From the NCBI RefSeq assembly GCF_003265705.1, contig NW_020312828.1, positions 55,347,137 through 55,411,136 of the forward strand: a DNA stretch of 64,000 nucleotides, given 5' to 3'. Shown one piece after another: positions 1 through 11,715 of this stretch. Made by a program: the position numbers and the translations under genes. The stretch is from Callorhinus ursinus (taxonomy: Eukaryota > Chordata > Mammalia > Carnivora > Otariidae). Each line of letters opens with the position of its first letter. Position 1 is the first letter of the stretch. The notes below the pieces were generated by a model. The model was not told the DNA's origin, searched no databases, and was given only the letters and a program-made list of their open reading frames with translations.

Positions 1-1957
1 AAGTAATAATAATTAAAAAAGATTAGATGTAATGAGAAAATATTTTAAAATTCCATAAAGTATAAATGTAAATGCAATTAAAAGTCACATGCTATATCTA
101 AGGCACTTTTTAAATTAATTAATTAAAAAATCTAAGTACAGAAATAAAAGTACCTAAGCAGGTGATTTTGGAAAAGTAGAGGTAAAATAATAATAAATAA
201 TTATCCATCCATCCAGTCTTGTCCCAGTCTAGTAATCAATCCATCTACTCAGGATATATCTACTGGGCCTCCAGTATGTTTCAGGCAATAAGCATGGAAA
301 CACATTTATTCTCATTTGTAATAAATGACATTTCTAAGATAAAGTAATAACATATTATTACACATTATTGTAACAAAATGAATTATAATGAAACCTAATA
401 GGTTGAGGCACTCAAGCAGGTTTCATAGAATGAAGTGCACATAACCATTTTCATAAAATATTCATTGAAAGCAAATTGGTCCAAACTTTCTTCAGAGAAA
501 GTCATCACATCTTATGTCACCTTAAGGAGGCAGTATTTAGAGCCCTATTTATAGAAAGTGTGTAATAGTTTTCCATGGCTCAACTTGTGCATCTTGTCAC
601 TCCCCCACCCCACCTTTTATATTGTTTTAATACATTGAATAAAGAGTGTTGGGCAAGAAACAATTAAGTTACCAGATTGAAACTATTTGAAATCCTTTTC
701 TGACTAGCCATCACAAGATGCACCAGCTCAATTGGAAAATGCTTCTTCCTGGTGGCTCCATTTCAAGTTGGCTAACTGGAAAATTTTCCCCTTGATAATG
801 CCATGATTACCCTCTTAAAACAAACACATGAAATCAACCTGTTTTATGAATAAATAGGCTAAAACATTATCCTTTGTTTTGTTTAGCTTAGCCAAGATCT
901 GAATACATTTACATTGAAATAAGTCCTTAAGCAGGATTTCTAATAAAGTCTACAGATAGACTTCTCTTTATACATCTATTATTGGCAAATTATTATTTTG
1001 TGTGCTTTTGTTTAATTAATACCCATTTTCTTAATTATGTGTATTAGTATATGAAAATATTTGCAAAGACTGGTTTCCTGCTATGAATTTTTTTTCTTTG
1101 TATTTTCAAAGATAGAGTTTACACATCAATTCGGGGATATTAGTTTTCCCTAGCACCAACAATACTTACATTTTAAATCTGATTAAAGCAAGTTACAAAG
1201 TAAAATGTATCTCATTTCAGATTTGTTTGTTCCAAGTAAAGAAACAAATTTGAGACACTCTAAACAAGAAAATGAAACTTCTAATGAGCAGTTTACTAAA
1301 CTACATGTAAGAAAGTATTGTAATCATAACATTCCTACAGTAATGAAATTTCAATTTTTTAAAATTCTAAAACCAAAATGAATATGCATAGACTAAATAA
1401 TACAAGCATTAATTTTAATATTAATAATACAATGAATGATAAGTAATATTACCTTTAACTAAGATCACCGTGTATATTTTTCTCATAAATATAGTAATTT
1501 TAATAATGTGAAGGAAATGACAGTAAAGAGTTAAAATAGGAAAAGCAAATCAGGGCTGAGTATATATTTAAGTTGCATAGCAAACTATAAAAGCAACAAA
1601 ATGAGAAAGTAAATTCCCTGAAATCACAAGAGTTTTTAAAACAAGATATACAAAAGCATATATTTTTAGAAAGATTAAAAAGTCAAAATATCAAGATTTT
1701 AGAAAATAGAATATTCATACAAAAGCATAATGCATATTTAATGGACAATATATATCTAACAGTTATAGTTTGCCTTTTTTTCACTAATTTGAATGTAAAG
1801 TGTATTTGAAATTTCAGTTTCATAAGAGAAAACATAAATACTTAAATGTATGTTATACTGAGTATAACCAATAAAATAGGATGACAGTAGAGGGATAAGA
1901 AGATAATGCCAAATGTAAGGTTACTTTTACTCAGCATGTTTTACTATTTCTATTTTA
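1..1957. other. AT-rich intergenic DNA, nothing recognised
   Basis: I see no open frame of note, no SINE and no clear L1 sequence here. The stretch is AT-rich with short homopolymer runs. Very old repeats too diverged to recognise by eye cannot be excluded. Confidence 0.5.
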
Positions 1958-2145
1958 TTCTCTTTTTCCATCCAATCTTATTTCACTTAGCATAATACTC
2001 TCTAGCTCCATCCATGTTGTTGCTTGGCAAGATTTCATTTTTTATAGTTGAATAATATTCCATTATATAAATATATTATTTCTTTTTCCACTCATTAGTC
2101 AATGGACATCTGGGTTCTTTCCATAATTTGGCTATTGCGGATAAA
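1958..2145 (-). mobile_element. L1 fragment, ORF2 3' end, antisense
   Basis: The plus strand reads as the complement of the L1 ORF2 C-terminal and 3' region: the segment around CTCCATCCATGTTGTTGC, then AATATTCCATTATATAAA and CAATGGACATCTGGGTT. The same blocks occur in the larger antisense L1 at 27.2-27.4 kb. It is truncated on both sides with no visible TSD. Confidence 0.8.
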
Positions 2146-2962
2146 GTATCATGGGTTTTTTTTTTTAAAGATGGAAAATAGAACAACAAAAAAAAAAGGT
2201 AAAAAAAAAAAATAGGACCTCAAAGAAATCATACTATGTCATGAAAAAGGCAACAATGGGAGAAAAAAAAAAAGAGACATTATAAAACAAATAAAATATG
2301 GTTGTCAAAATTAAAAATGTAATGAGTGGTCATGTTAAATGGGACAAGATCGTACCCCCCATGATAAAGATTCTTAAAAATACATTGATCTCCAAAAAAT
2401 ACATTGATGGTTCTGTAACAAAGGAACACAGAAGACAACTGAAAGAGTTCTCAATGGCCAAAGCTGGGGCAATTTGACCACCAAGATGAAGTAGGTATAA
2501 CATCTCAAAACATAACATGAATATCCATGAGTTGATACTGATGTACATACATAACTGAATAAATAAACTAATGGGAGAAAAGAGACAAATCTTTGATGCA
2601 GAAGAATTCCAAATCCAAATTTATGTAGATACTCTGCCCTTAAAGTAAGGATTATAAACACCCATTCTTTAAGTGTTGGTTGTGCATACTTACTTCTTTC
2701 TCAGAAGTACAGTGTGGAAAAGTGATCAAAGCCTAACTTTAAAGTGTAGAAGTCTGACAAACAATACTTCAGCCAGGTGATCTAGATCAATATCTGCAGT
2801 GTAAATCATGTTGATGGTATGCACCCTTGATGTGATGAGTTGAAAATCTCCCTTCACCTCTGTGGTCTTTCTCCCAAAAATCTATAACCCCAATCTAATC
2901 ACAAAACAAAAGCACTATAAATAAAAATATAAGCACATCTTGCAAAATACTTGGCCAGTATT

Positions 2963-3160
2963 TTTTTTAAGATTTTATTTATTTATTTGTCAGAGAGAGA
3001 GAGAGAGGGCACAAGCAGGGGAAGCAGCAGACAGAGCAGGCAGAGGGAGATGCAGGCTCCCCACTGAGCAAAGACCCCCCAATCAGATGCGGGACTGGAT
3101 CTGTCTTGGGATAATGACCTGAGCAAAGGCAGACACTTAACTGAGACTCCCAGGTGTCCC
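2963..3160 (-). mobile_element. Can-SINE (tRNA-Lys derived)
   Basis: The plus strand starts with the complemented A tail (TTTTTTAAGATTTTATTTAT), runs through a GA-rich body and ends at a decayed CCAGGTGTCCC head. The 17-bp TSD AATACTTGGCCAGTATT (2946-2962) recurs with one mismatch at 3161-3177. It is inserted into the old L1M 3' region. Confidence 0.95.
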
Positions 3161-3399
3161 AATACTAGGCCAGTATTGCTCAAGACTGTAAAGGTCATCA
3201 AAAACAAGAAAAGTCTGAGAAACAAGAGGAGTCTATGGAGACATAATGACATAGGTAATGTGGTATCCTGGATGGGATCTTGGACTAGAAAAAGACTTTA
3301 GGTAAAACCAAAAAAATTACAATAAACTATGGATTTGAGTCAATAATAATGTATCAATATCAATATTGGTTCATTAATTTTAAGAAATTTAACATACCA

Positions 3400-3606
3400 G
3401 GGGCGCCTGGGTGGCTCAGTCTGTTAAGGGTTCAACTCCTGATTTCGACTCAGGTCATGATCTCAGGGTCCTGAGATCAAGCCCTGAGTCAGGCTCTGCA
3501 CTAAGCATGGAGTCTCTTTTGTCTCTCTCCCTGCCCCTGCTTGCACGCGTTCTCTCTCTCTCTCCCTCTCTCTCTCAAATAAATAAATAAAATCTTAAAA
3601 AAAAAA
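3400..3606 (+). mobile_element. Can-SINE, sense orientation
   Basis: Begins GGGGCGCCTGGGTGGCTCAG with an A-box-like tRNA head, has a CT-rich body and ends in AAATAAATAAATAAAATCTT plus an A run. The flanks 3384-3399 and 3607-3622 are imperfect direct repeats (GAAATTTAACATACCA type). It is one of only four plus-strand SINEs in the window. Confidence 0.95.
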
Positions 3607-3774
3607 GGAAATGCAACACACCAATATGTGAATAATAAAGGAAACTGAGTAAGACAGTATATGTGAACTCCACTACCTTCTTAATTCTTCTGTAAATCTA
3701 AAACTGTTCTTTAAAATCTATCAATCTAATAAAATAGAGACCAGAAATAGCCTTATTTTGATTTTGATAAACTG

Positions 3775-3950
3775 ACTTTTAAAAAAGATCAAAGGCATTC
3801 AGTAGAGAAAGAATAGTATTTTCAACATATTCTGTTAGAAAAACTGGGTACCTATATGCAAAAAGTTAACACTGATGCATACTCCACACTGCATAAAAAT
3901 GTATTCAAATTGCTCCTAGATATATATATGTTAAGTTTAAAATTACAAGA
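3775..3950 (+). mobile_element. Decayed L1 ORF2 fragment
   Basis: The words GATCAAAGGCATTCAGTAGAGAAAG, then TTTTCAACATAT and an AACTGGGTACCTATATGC block, match the order of the ORF2 region after the reverse transcriptase that is better preserved near 33.4 kb and 41.5 kb. It is highly diverged and has no reading frame. Confidence 0.45.
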
Positions 3951-4690
3951 CTTGAAAATTTGATAGGACTTGTCATCCTTGAAAATTATTTATGATAGGA
4001 CTAAACTCTTTAATCTCTCCAGAAATGGGGTAATATTTTGTTTTGGTCTGTAGAGACAACTGGGGGACTTGTACTTGGTTTTTCATATCATAATAATTCT
4101 CACTTTAAGGGTTGGGAAACTATGTGCAGATATGCTTGGTACTGAATATATCTGTTCCAGTTGTATTCCAGAACTGGAGAAATAGACACAAGGAAGAAAA
4201 ACACCAATGTGTCCACTGAGAAACAGATCTAAGCCAAAACACCATTAATCTGATTTCTGAAAATTTCTAACTGGTGGAACTCAATGACATTTGAGTTTTC
4301 AGGAGTTAGTTCAAATTCTGAGCCAGTGTGCAGCAATCCCATAAAATTGTGATTTCTCTTGTTTCCCGTATAGTTGTTTCCCAATGGATAGTCACACTGT
4401 TAAATGATTATTTGGGAAAGACCAAGAGAAGAACTTAGAATATAAATTTCAGCAATCATACCAGAATCATTTCTCAAATTAACTCATTAAAGAGATTCTG
4501 AGTCTTAAATTGGGAATAAAGTTCCTATGATCTTTTGCTAAAAATCTTAAAGATTTTCTACTTACACAGATCACAAAGACTTTTAGAGACTGTCCATCTC
4601 TTCAGTCTTAAGGCGACCAAGATTAATTTGCCAATAACATTAAACATTTCTACTTACCAAAACATTCTATAAAAAATGAAATTTGCCAAG
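3951..4690. other. Intergenic DNA, nothing recognised
   Basis: No coding signal and no identifiable repeat was found. Confidence 0.4.
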
Positions 4691-4691
4691 C

Positions 4692-5072
4692 AGTGACATG
4701 GATGGAGCTAGAGAGTATTATGCTAAGTGAAATAAGTCAGTCAGAGAAAGAGAAATACCATATGACTTCTCTCTTAGGTGGAATTTAAGAAGCAAAACAA
4801 ATGAACATAGGGGAAAACAGAGAGAGAGAGCCAAACCAGGAAACAGACTCTTAACTGCAAAAAATAAACTGATGGTTACTGGAGGGTTGGTGGGTGGGGG
4901 TATGGGTTAAATGGGTGATGGGTATTAAAGAGGGCACTTGTGATGAGCACTGGGTGTTGTATGTAAGTGATGAATCACTAGATTCTATACCTGAAACTAA
5001 TATGCACTGTATAATAACTAGCTGGAATATAAATAAAAACTTGGAGAAAAAAAAGAAAAGGAAAAAATATGC
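4692..5072 (+). mobile_element. L1 3' end, sense
   Basis: Reads from GTGACATGGATGGAGCTAGA through TGGTGGGTGGGGGTATGGG, GAGCACTGGGTGTTGTATG and ACCTGAAACTAATATGCACTG to an A-rich tail near 5072. This is the ORF2 end and 3' UTR of a carnivore-type L1, 5'-truncated to under 400 bp. No convincing TSD was found. Confidence 0.85.
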
Positions 5073-5899
5073 TAGTATTGTATTCATTCTAAATTGTCCT
5101 ATGGATGTTAATTCTTTGGGCTTTTGTTCCTGCCTTTTTTGGGTTTGTTTCTTGATCTTGTTTTAAATCTTTCAAGATAAGCTCCATCATTTTATTGATT
5201 CTATAGTTTGTCTTTCAGTTGTAGGTGTGTTTAAACTTCACAAGTCCTTAGTCAGTTTCTGTAGTAATTCTTTGTATATTCCAGCACTAAGAGTATGTTG
5301 TAAATTTTGAACTTCATATGTTTCAGATTTAGGTCTTCAATTTCTCTCAAAGGAGTAAGTTTTTAAAGCTCAAAGTCACAGGTAGATGACAAACACCATT
5401 GGTATCCCTCTAGCTAAAGGTGTGGGTTAAGGATGTTGGTCGATTTACTAATTTCTTTTTAAGTTGAATAACAGTACTTCAAAATTTGAGGAATGTCACT
5501 CACATTTCCCTTAGGTGAAGACATAAAGTCATTCAATGGTCTCAGTCAATCAAATTCCATGGTTTACAGTACTCTGGGCTCTTCTTAGGATGTCAATATC
5601 TTCTCTCCTCTGTAGTTCTGAGTTCCTTCTCTATTTCTAGCACTTGTTATTTCACTTCATTTTTAACTGTAAGACAGAGTCTGATTGCAGTTTTGGTGTT
5701 TGACTGCTGACATATTTCAAGTCCAAGACTTCCTTTTACATCTCTTGTCCTACACCTTAGCAAGCCCATTTAAAAGTCCACAGACTCCTTTCCTTGGTTC
5801 TGGTGGAAAGTTGAAACCACACAAAATCCAGGACAATGAGTGGGGACTCTAAACCTGAAACTACCCTCTAATCACTATAAAATTCCAAGCCATTTGTTT
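5073..5899. other. Intergenic DNA, nothing recognised
   Basis: No coding signal and no repeat I could name. Confidence 0.4.
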
Positions 5900-5913
5900 C
5901 TCTTTGTTCTATT

Positions 5914-6106
5914 ATTTAAAATATTTTATTTATTTATTTGTCAGAGAGAGAGAGAGAGTACAAGCATGGGGAGCAGCAGAGGGAAAGGGAGAAGCAGACT
6001 TCCCACTGAGCAGGGAGCCCGATGCAGGGCTGGATCCCAGGACCCTGGGATCACAACTTGAGCTAAAGGCAGACACTTAAACTACCAAGCCACCTAGGTG
6101 TCCCTC
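5914..6106 (-). mobile_element. Can-SINE
   Basis: Complemented tail ATTTTATTTATTTATTTG, GA-rich body, and head complement CCACCTAGGTGTCCC. The TSD is CTCTTTGTTCTATT (5900-5913), matched with one change at 6107-6120. Confidence 0.95.
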
Positions 6107-6120
6107 CTCTTTGCTCTATT

Positions 6121-6840
6121 CAGTCATTTTTGTACTTTAGTGTAAGTCTGCCTTACTTTCCCAAGAAAACCTTATAATGTGAGTAATAAATGTCTTTATA
6201 CCTCTTGGTACTTGGATAGCATCATCTATCTCAATATTTGAACTGAATTCCGGATTCTGGGTGGATCTTGCTTTCCACTGGGCAACCACAAGACACTAAT
6301 CCAGGTGTAGCTTAGGAGCAATTTTCATATTTAATTTATATGGTGGCAGGAGCCCAAAGGTCATGCCATCATTTTGTTGGACACAAATGTACAAATATTT
6401 TCAATTTCAATCGTTAGTTTTAGAAGGTAAAATAAACAAGGAAATATATTGCATTTCATCCATTATATTGACAAAAGTAAAAAAAAGATAATATAGTATA
6501 TAGTTAACATTGTAAAGTGAGCACTCTCCTACATTGCTGATGGGATAGCAAATTAGTACCTTCCTGAGGCCAATTTGTTAATATTTGAAAGACGCATTTA
6601 TAATGAGAAACACAAAAGATGTAGGGGGGAAATGTCCACAACTGGACAAGGGGGAGGAAGTGACTAAGCCCCCAAATATTTTAAAACTCTTTAACTCTGA
6701 AAATAAACTTTAAAAAATGGTAAAATAAAAAAATGATAAAATCAAAGGAACACAATTTAGGCATATGCTAAAAATGTATGTTGTAATTGAATCTAATATT
6801 GTATAATTTAAAACTTATTTTAAACCTTACCTCCCACCTC

Positions 6841-6842
<2 letters not shown>
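6121..6842. other. Intergenic DNA with a possible L1M trace
   Basis: Around 6524-6600 the order CTCTCCTACATTGCTGATGGG then GTACCTTCCTGAGGCCAATTTG is reminiscent of an old L1 segment, too weak to assign. Nothing else was recognised. Confidence 0.35.
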
Positions 6843-6890
<48 letters not shown>

Positions 6891-6900
6891 NNNNNNNNNN

Positions 6901-6947
<47 letters not shown>
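6843..6947. repeat. (AC)n microsatellite with assembly gap
   Basis: Uninterrupted AC dinucleotides lie on both sides of ten Ns at 6891-6900. The true repeat length is unknown. Reading frames through it encode only a TH/VC dipeptide repeat and are not genes. Confidence 0.97.
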
Positions 6948-6950
<3 letters not shown>

Positions 6951-8486
6951 AAAAGATGGGGGTTGGGAAGAGAGAGAAGTGAATTCACCAGTTTTTTTTT
7001 TAAAGAGTCAATACTGAAAGAATATACATAAGTGTAAAGAAATAGCCTCAATATCAGTTTGTTTTTTATTTTGTATTTCAGACTTAGAATTATAATTTAA
7101 AAGCGAATTAAGGAAATAAATGTATACTTAGTCCCAGTGACAATTCCACCCAAAAGCAGCCAAATAATTTTATACTGAGGTTTTATTCTGTCCACTATTA
7201 TTTCACATATTGAAGGTAGTTATATAAGATTTTCTTCATTAATTTCAAGGTTTTGTGAAGAAAGAGAATTGCATATTCTTACTTTAAAGAAGTTGTGTCG
7301 TTAGCCAGCTTCTGTGGAAATAGGCTGTCCTACAGAAATTTGTATGCAAGCTGTTTATTGTTTTCAGGAATAACATCTATGAGAGAGTTAAAAAAAAACA
7401 CAACAAAACAACAACAACAAACAGGACTGAACAGAGGGATGATTAGAACTTTATGCCATTGTGGCAAAGACCAGTCAATCCCAGTAGAGCAAAGGTGACT
7501 CTTCCAGGTTATGAATGGAGGGAAAACAACTGAACCTTTTAACAGTTTCTTACCCTCAACCCACCTTACCATGCCCATTCTGGCCAGTCATTGGATATAG
7601 ACTACATCTTCAGAAAGATACACAATCTTGGTGAGGTGGCTCTCTAAAACTTAGTGCAATTTCTTCAGAGAGACTCAGATGAGAGACTACGCTCCCAGCA
7701 GCTGGAGGGATGAGGGCTTCAGTCGTGAAGGTGGCAGAGGATTTTTGAGCCCCTTGGGTTTTTTGAGATACTTTAACTTTGATATGTTGGAGTTAGAGAT
7801 ATTTGGACTCATTTCAAGTTGAGTGTAAAGGCACTGAAAGCTTTATCGGGCTTATAATACTCCTTGAACCCAGCTAATCCTTACTGGGGGAGAAAAGAGG
7901 AGATAAAACAATTGTACAGCTGTGTAGACTTTAAAATGCCTTAAAAGTAATGAGAACAATGTGCAAAGTTCCCTACAATAAAGCCTTTTGCCAATTGAGT
8001 TCATATCTTGAGATTGCTGAGAAAAGATGCCTGACAGTGTATGGGAATGATTTCTTTAGAAAAAGGTCACATCAGAATCAGTGCACTTGTCATATGTGTA
8101 TTAGTGACAGATCTTTATCTCTAACCTAGAGATCCAAAATATTATATTTTGAAGGGGAAAGATAGTGAGTGAAACCTGTTAAAAGAATAGAGAAATGACC
8201 TTTACTATGCTCCATAAAGAAAATTGGTCACATACTTGTTTTGCAATAATAAATATACCTAACAAGTTTGCTGCAATGTCAGGTCCTTACGAATAATGAA
8301 CAAAATGATAATTTTGCTTTTAAAGAATGTTTTCGTGGGAAATCAAGTTTTATAAACAAGGGCTTTCTTTGTTTATTCTCCTTTTAAAATATAGCGTATA
8401 GTCCAGACAGAGAGACATCTTTCAGGGTAGCAAGATCATGTGTTCATTAAATTAATGATTTAATTTCTGCTGCATTCTTTGACAAT
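6948..8486. other. Intergenic DNA, nothing recognised
   Basis: About 1.5 kb without a SINE, recognisable L1 or credible coding frame. Confidence 0.45.
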
Positions 8487-8503
8487 AAAATTTTTGCATT
8501 TTA

Positions 8504-8702
8504 TTTTATCATTTTTTAAAGATTTTATTTATTTTTGACAGAGGAAGACACAGCGAGAGAGGGAACACAAGCAGGGGAATGGGAGAGGGAGAAGCAGGCT
8601 TCCTGCTGAGCAGGGAGCCTGATGTGGGGCTGGATCCCAGGACCCTGGGATCATGACCTGAGCCGAAGGCAGACGCTTAACGACTGAGCCACCCAGACGC
8701 CC
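8504..8702 (-). mobile_element. Can-SINE with perfect 17-bp TSD
   Basis: Complemented tail AAAGATTTTATTTATTTTTG, body with GACACAGCGAGAGAGGGAAC, head complement CGACTGAGCCACCCAGACGC. Flanked by identical AAAATTTTTGCATTTTA at 8487-8503 and 8703-8719. The exact TSD suggests a relatively young insertion. Confidence 0.97.
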
Positions 8703-8719
8703 AAAATTTTTGCATTTTA

Positions 8720-9160
8720 ATGTGTGGGCTGATTCACATGAACCTTCCAATGAAAAATATAAAATATATTACTGTGATTTCACACTACCCACTACAGAGA
8801 AACTCTAAGTCTTCGTTTTTCATTTTATTTCATTATCTTCTGCTCAGAAATATCCAGTGACCTATGTTTGGAAACAGTTTGTGAAAAATGTGTGCATCAG
8901 AATTTGGAACATTAGGAAGTTCATGTAACATCAGTCCATCTTAGTCACCCGTATGTAGAAAAAAACAAATTGCATCCTGTCACAGCTGCCTAATATTTTG
9001 GTAGAGATAGGATCATCAAGTTAAGCAGAAGTGTTTTGTGTCTATATAAAACAATTTAGGGAGGTAAAACAATAATCACAAGGTGTTCATATAAAATGAA
9101 TAAATGTGATTATGTTTAATGAAGTAGGGCAAATTTAGTTCATTCTGAATACAACAGCAC
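8720..9160. other. Intergenic DNA, nothing recognised
   Basis: No gene or clear repeat was seen. Confidence 0.4.
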
Positions 9161-9232
9161 TTTTTTTTCTTTTTCAAATTTTTATTTAAATTCTAGTTAG
9201 TTAACATATAGTATAATATTGTTTCTGGGAGT
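9161..9232 (-). mobile_element. L1 3' terminal fragment, antisense
   Basis: TTTTTATTTAAATTCTAGTTAGTTAACATATAGTATAATATT is the complement of the carnivore L1 3' terminus, as also seen at 26960-27010. The copy is about 70 bp long and ends where the next SINE's TSD begins. Confidence 0.8.
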
Positions 9233-9245
9233 AGAACAGCACTTT

Positions 9246-9466
9246 CTTTTATTTTACTTTTTTAAAGACTTATTTATTTTCGAGAGAGAGAGACAGGGAG
9301 AGAGCAGGGGTGGGGGAAGAAGCAGAGGGAGAGGGAGAGAGAATCCAAGCAGACTCCACGCTGAGCGTCGAGCCCAACATGGGACTCAATCTCACATCCC
9401 TGATCTCATGACCTGAGCCCAAACCATGAGTCAGATGCTTAACTGAGTGCGCCACCCAGGCACCCC
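9246..9466 (-). mobile_element. Can-SINE
   Basis: Complemented tail AAAGACTTATTTATTTTCG, GA-rich body, head complement GCGCCACCCAGGCACCCC. The TSD is AGAACAGCACTTT (9233-9245) against AGAATAACACTTT (9467-9479). The body variant GAGTCAGATGCTTAACTGAG marks an older subfamily. Confidence 0.93.
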
Positions 9467-9479
9467 AGAATAACACTTT

Positions 9480-9966
9480 AAAAAAGTTAAAATAAGAATT
9501 AGTTTCTCTTCTCACAAGTAAAGGAGACAGAAAGAAAAGAAATAGAATAAAAAATATAATTAAAACATCCACAATACACGTTTTCAATCTTGCTTTTGAT
9601 CCTGTATTAATAATTTAACATTTAAGATATTTTTATTTGAATTCCAAATTTAAAAGTAAATAAAGAAGAAAAATTAGAGGAATTTTAAAGTGCATAACCT
9701 TTTAGGATTTAAGTCCTTGTTTTAAAAAAAGAAAGAATTACTTCATATTAGAAGCTATTATATATAAGAATGAACACATTAGAAACAATCTTTGCAGTTC
9801 TTAGTCATATATGAAACATTTATTTACAAGCTGATTTAATAAGCCTTCACTGAAAAATTATCTTCTATGTGCTAGATTCTGTGCTATTAGAAAAAAAGCC
9901 ATAATTTCTACCAATGTGCTTTTGCCTATATGCATACCATATTAATTTGTTAGTTTATGCATACAT

Positions 9967-10006
<40 letters not shown>

Positions 10007-10077
10007 AGTTTTTTTAATGTACCAGAAGTCAAATATACTTCTTACATGAAGCGAAATATCAGAAGGCAGAGTGAATT
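9480..10077. other. Intergenic DNA around an AC repeat
   Basis: AT-rich, with no gene recognised; contains the microsatellite at 9968-10004. Confidence 0.4.
9968..10004. repeat. (CA)n microsatellite
   Basis: Perfect CA dinucleotide run of about 18 units with no gap. Confidence 0.97.
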
Positions 10078-10093
10078 AGGTTTTGGAAGATTT

Positions 10094-10244
10094 TTTTTTT
10101 AATTGTATTTATTTATTTGACTGAGAGAGATACAGTGAGAGAGGGAATGCAAGCAGGGGCAGTGGGAGAGGGAAAAGTAGGCTTCCCGGATCATGACCCA
10201 AGCGGAAGGCAGACGCTTAACGACTGAGCCATCCAGGTGCCCCT
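10094..10244 (-). mobile_element. Can-SINE with internal deletion
   Basis: Normal complemented tail and head complement (CGACTGAGCCATCCAGGTGC), but the middle of the body is missing: AGGCTTCCC joins directly to GGATCATGACCC. The TSD AGGTTTTGGAAGATTT (10078-10093) matches 10245-10260 with one change, so insertion boundaries are intact. Confidence 0.95.
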
Positions 10245-10260
10245 AGGCTTTGGAAGATTT

Positions 10261-11229
10261 AAAGTGTACTCCAACCATATACAAGATTGCTTTATATAAC
10301 ACAAAACATTATATTGTTTCCTAAATTCCCCTTAATCTCACCTACCATTGGATCCTCTGACCATTGCCCATTTGGATTATGGTACTGATAGTCTTAAACT
10401 CCTATTAAACCTTCCTATATGTTTGTTTGACATTACCGCTCCAATCTTCTTATGTAGAACTGATATTTTTCATTACCTGCCATCCCTTCATCCCTGTGGC
10501 TGGAAGTCACAATAGCATGCCCTTCACAGGCCACAGGAGTAAGATACGTGGTTCAGACTTGTGGCAGTAAATCACAATGATCTGACTTTCCCAGACTGTG
10601 GGGCTAAGTTCATGTCAATTAAGTAGATAACTTATCCTCTTGGCCATAGTCTTGGGCTCAGGAGTGACCATATCAACCAAGTATTTCCAAAGAGAAAATC
10701 TGAATGTGTTTGATGTATAGTCACTGATAAAGATATTTTAAGCTGCTGATTCATTAAGCCATTGGAATGTTTCTTGGTGTTGCAAACAGGTGTCATTTTT
10801 CTCAGGTATTGAGAACCTCTTAGAGAGTAAAGTCAACAAACAGAGGCAAACAAATCTACAGAAAAGATAAGGGATAAAGCACTGATACCTTCTTATGAAA
10901 AATAGGATCTAAGCATGAAGCTAGTTGTGTTTATAAAGCCACACTCCCTTTTATTCTTAAGACAGTTTGAGTTCAGTTTCAATGTCTTCCAATGAGAAAG
11001 TGATTCCTAATGAATAAACTCTATATATAGAGAACACTTCAGCAGTAGGAAATAGGCTAATCAAAAATAAGGCAGGGGATAATAATTAGAAAATTACTTC
11101 TATGATATTTGTAGGACATCATGATCAAAATGTATTCACATGATCAGTATCCAATAAGGCGATAATTTAGAGGAGTGAGATGATGAGTTTGAGAGAATCC
11201 TTCAGTCTGTACTAAATAACATTCACAAA
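10261..11229. other. Intergenic DNA, nothing firmly recognised
   Basis: About 970 bp without a SINE or a coding signal. 10620-10700 (GGCCATAGTCTTGGGCTCAGGAGTGACC) may be an ancient DNA-transposon or LTR trace, which I cannot name. Confidence 0.35.
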
Positions 11230-11715
11230 CCTTGTAAAATGTAAATCAGATTATACTGTTTCTCTTCTCAAAATACTCTACTGTAAAGTAAAACTAAAGA
11301 CTTTCTAGGCTTTCATCCATCCTTCTTATCTGCTTTATTACATCCTTGACCTCATAATCTGCATCCACCCTCTTTCTTACTCTGCTCCAGACACACTGGC
11401 CTCCTTACTATCTCTGTAACTCACCAGAAAACAAACAAAAAAACATGCCTAAGGTCTTTATCCCCTCTCTTCTTTTCTTTCTAGAATGTTCTTTCTATGG
11501 ATATTGACATGACTGACCTTTTAATTACATTTGAAAATTTTACTAAAATGGTAATTTTTTAAAGTCTTTCCTGATCATTCAAATTAAATATCATATATTC
11601 ATATTTTCTAAGCGTCCCTACTTTATCCCCTAGCACTTGTCACTATATAATGCTTTATTTAAATTAATATTCATATTGTTTATTGTCTGTCTTCCCATGG
11701 AAGTATATATTATAA

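Larger units (their letters stand above)
2340..3730 (+). mobile_element. Ancient L1M-type 3' region, split by two SINEs
   Basis: Blocks such as GAGTTGATACTGATGTAC, GGTATCCTGGATGGGATCTT, AATAATGTATCAATAT and CTGTAAATCTAAAACTGTTCT follow the order of an old mammalian L1M (L1MC/L1MD-like) 3' UTR, as I recall it. A plus-strand SINE and a minus-strand SINE split it into 2340-2945, 3178-3383 and 3607-3730. The subfamily name is inferred. Confidence 0.6.

Noticed and set aside
6787..7051. TH- and VC-repeat protein frames
   Set aside because: Translation of the AC microsatellite across an N gap.
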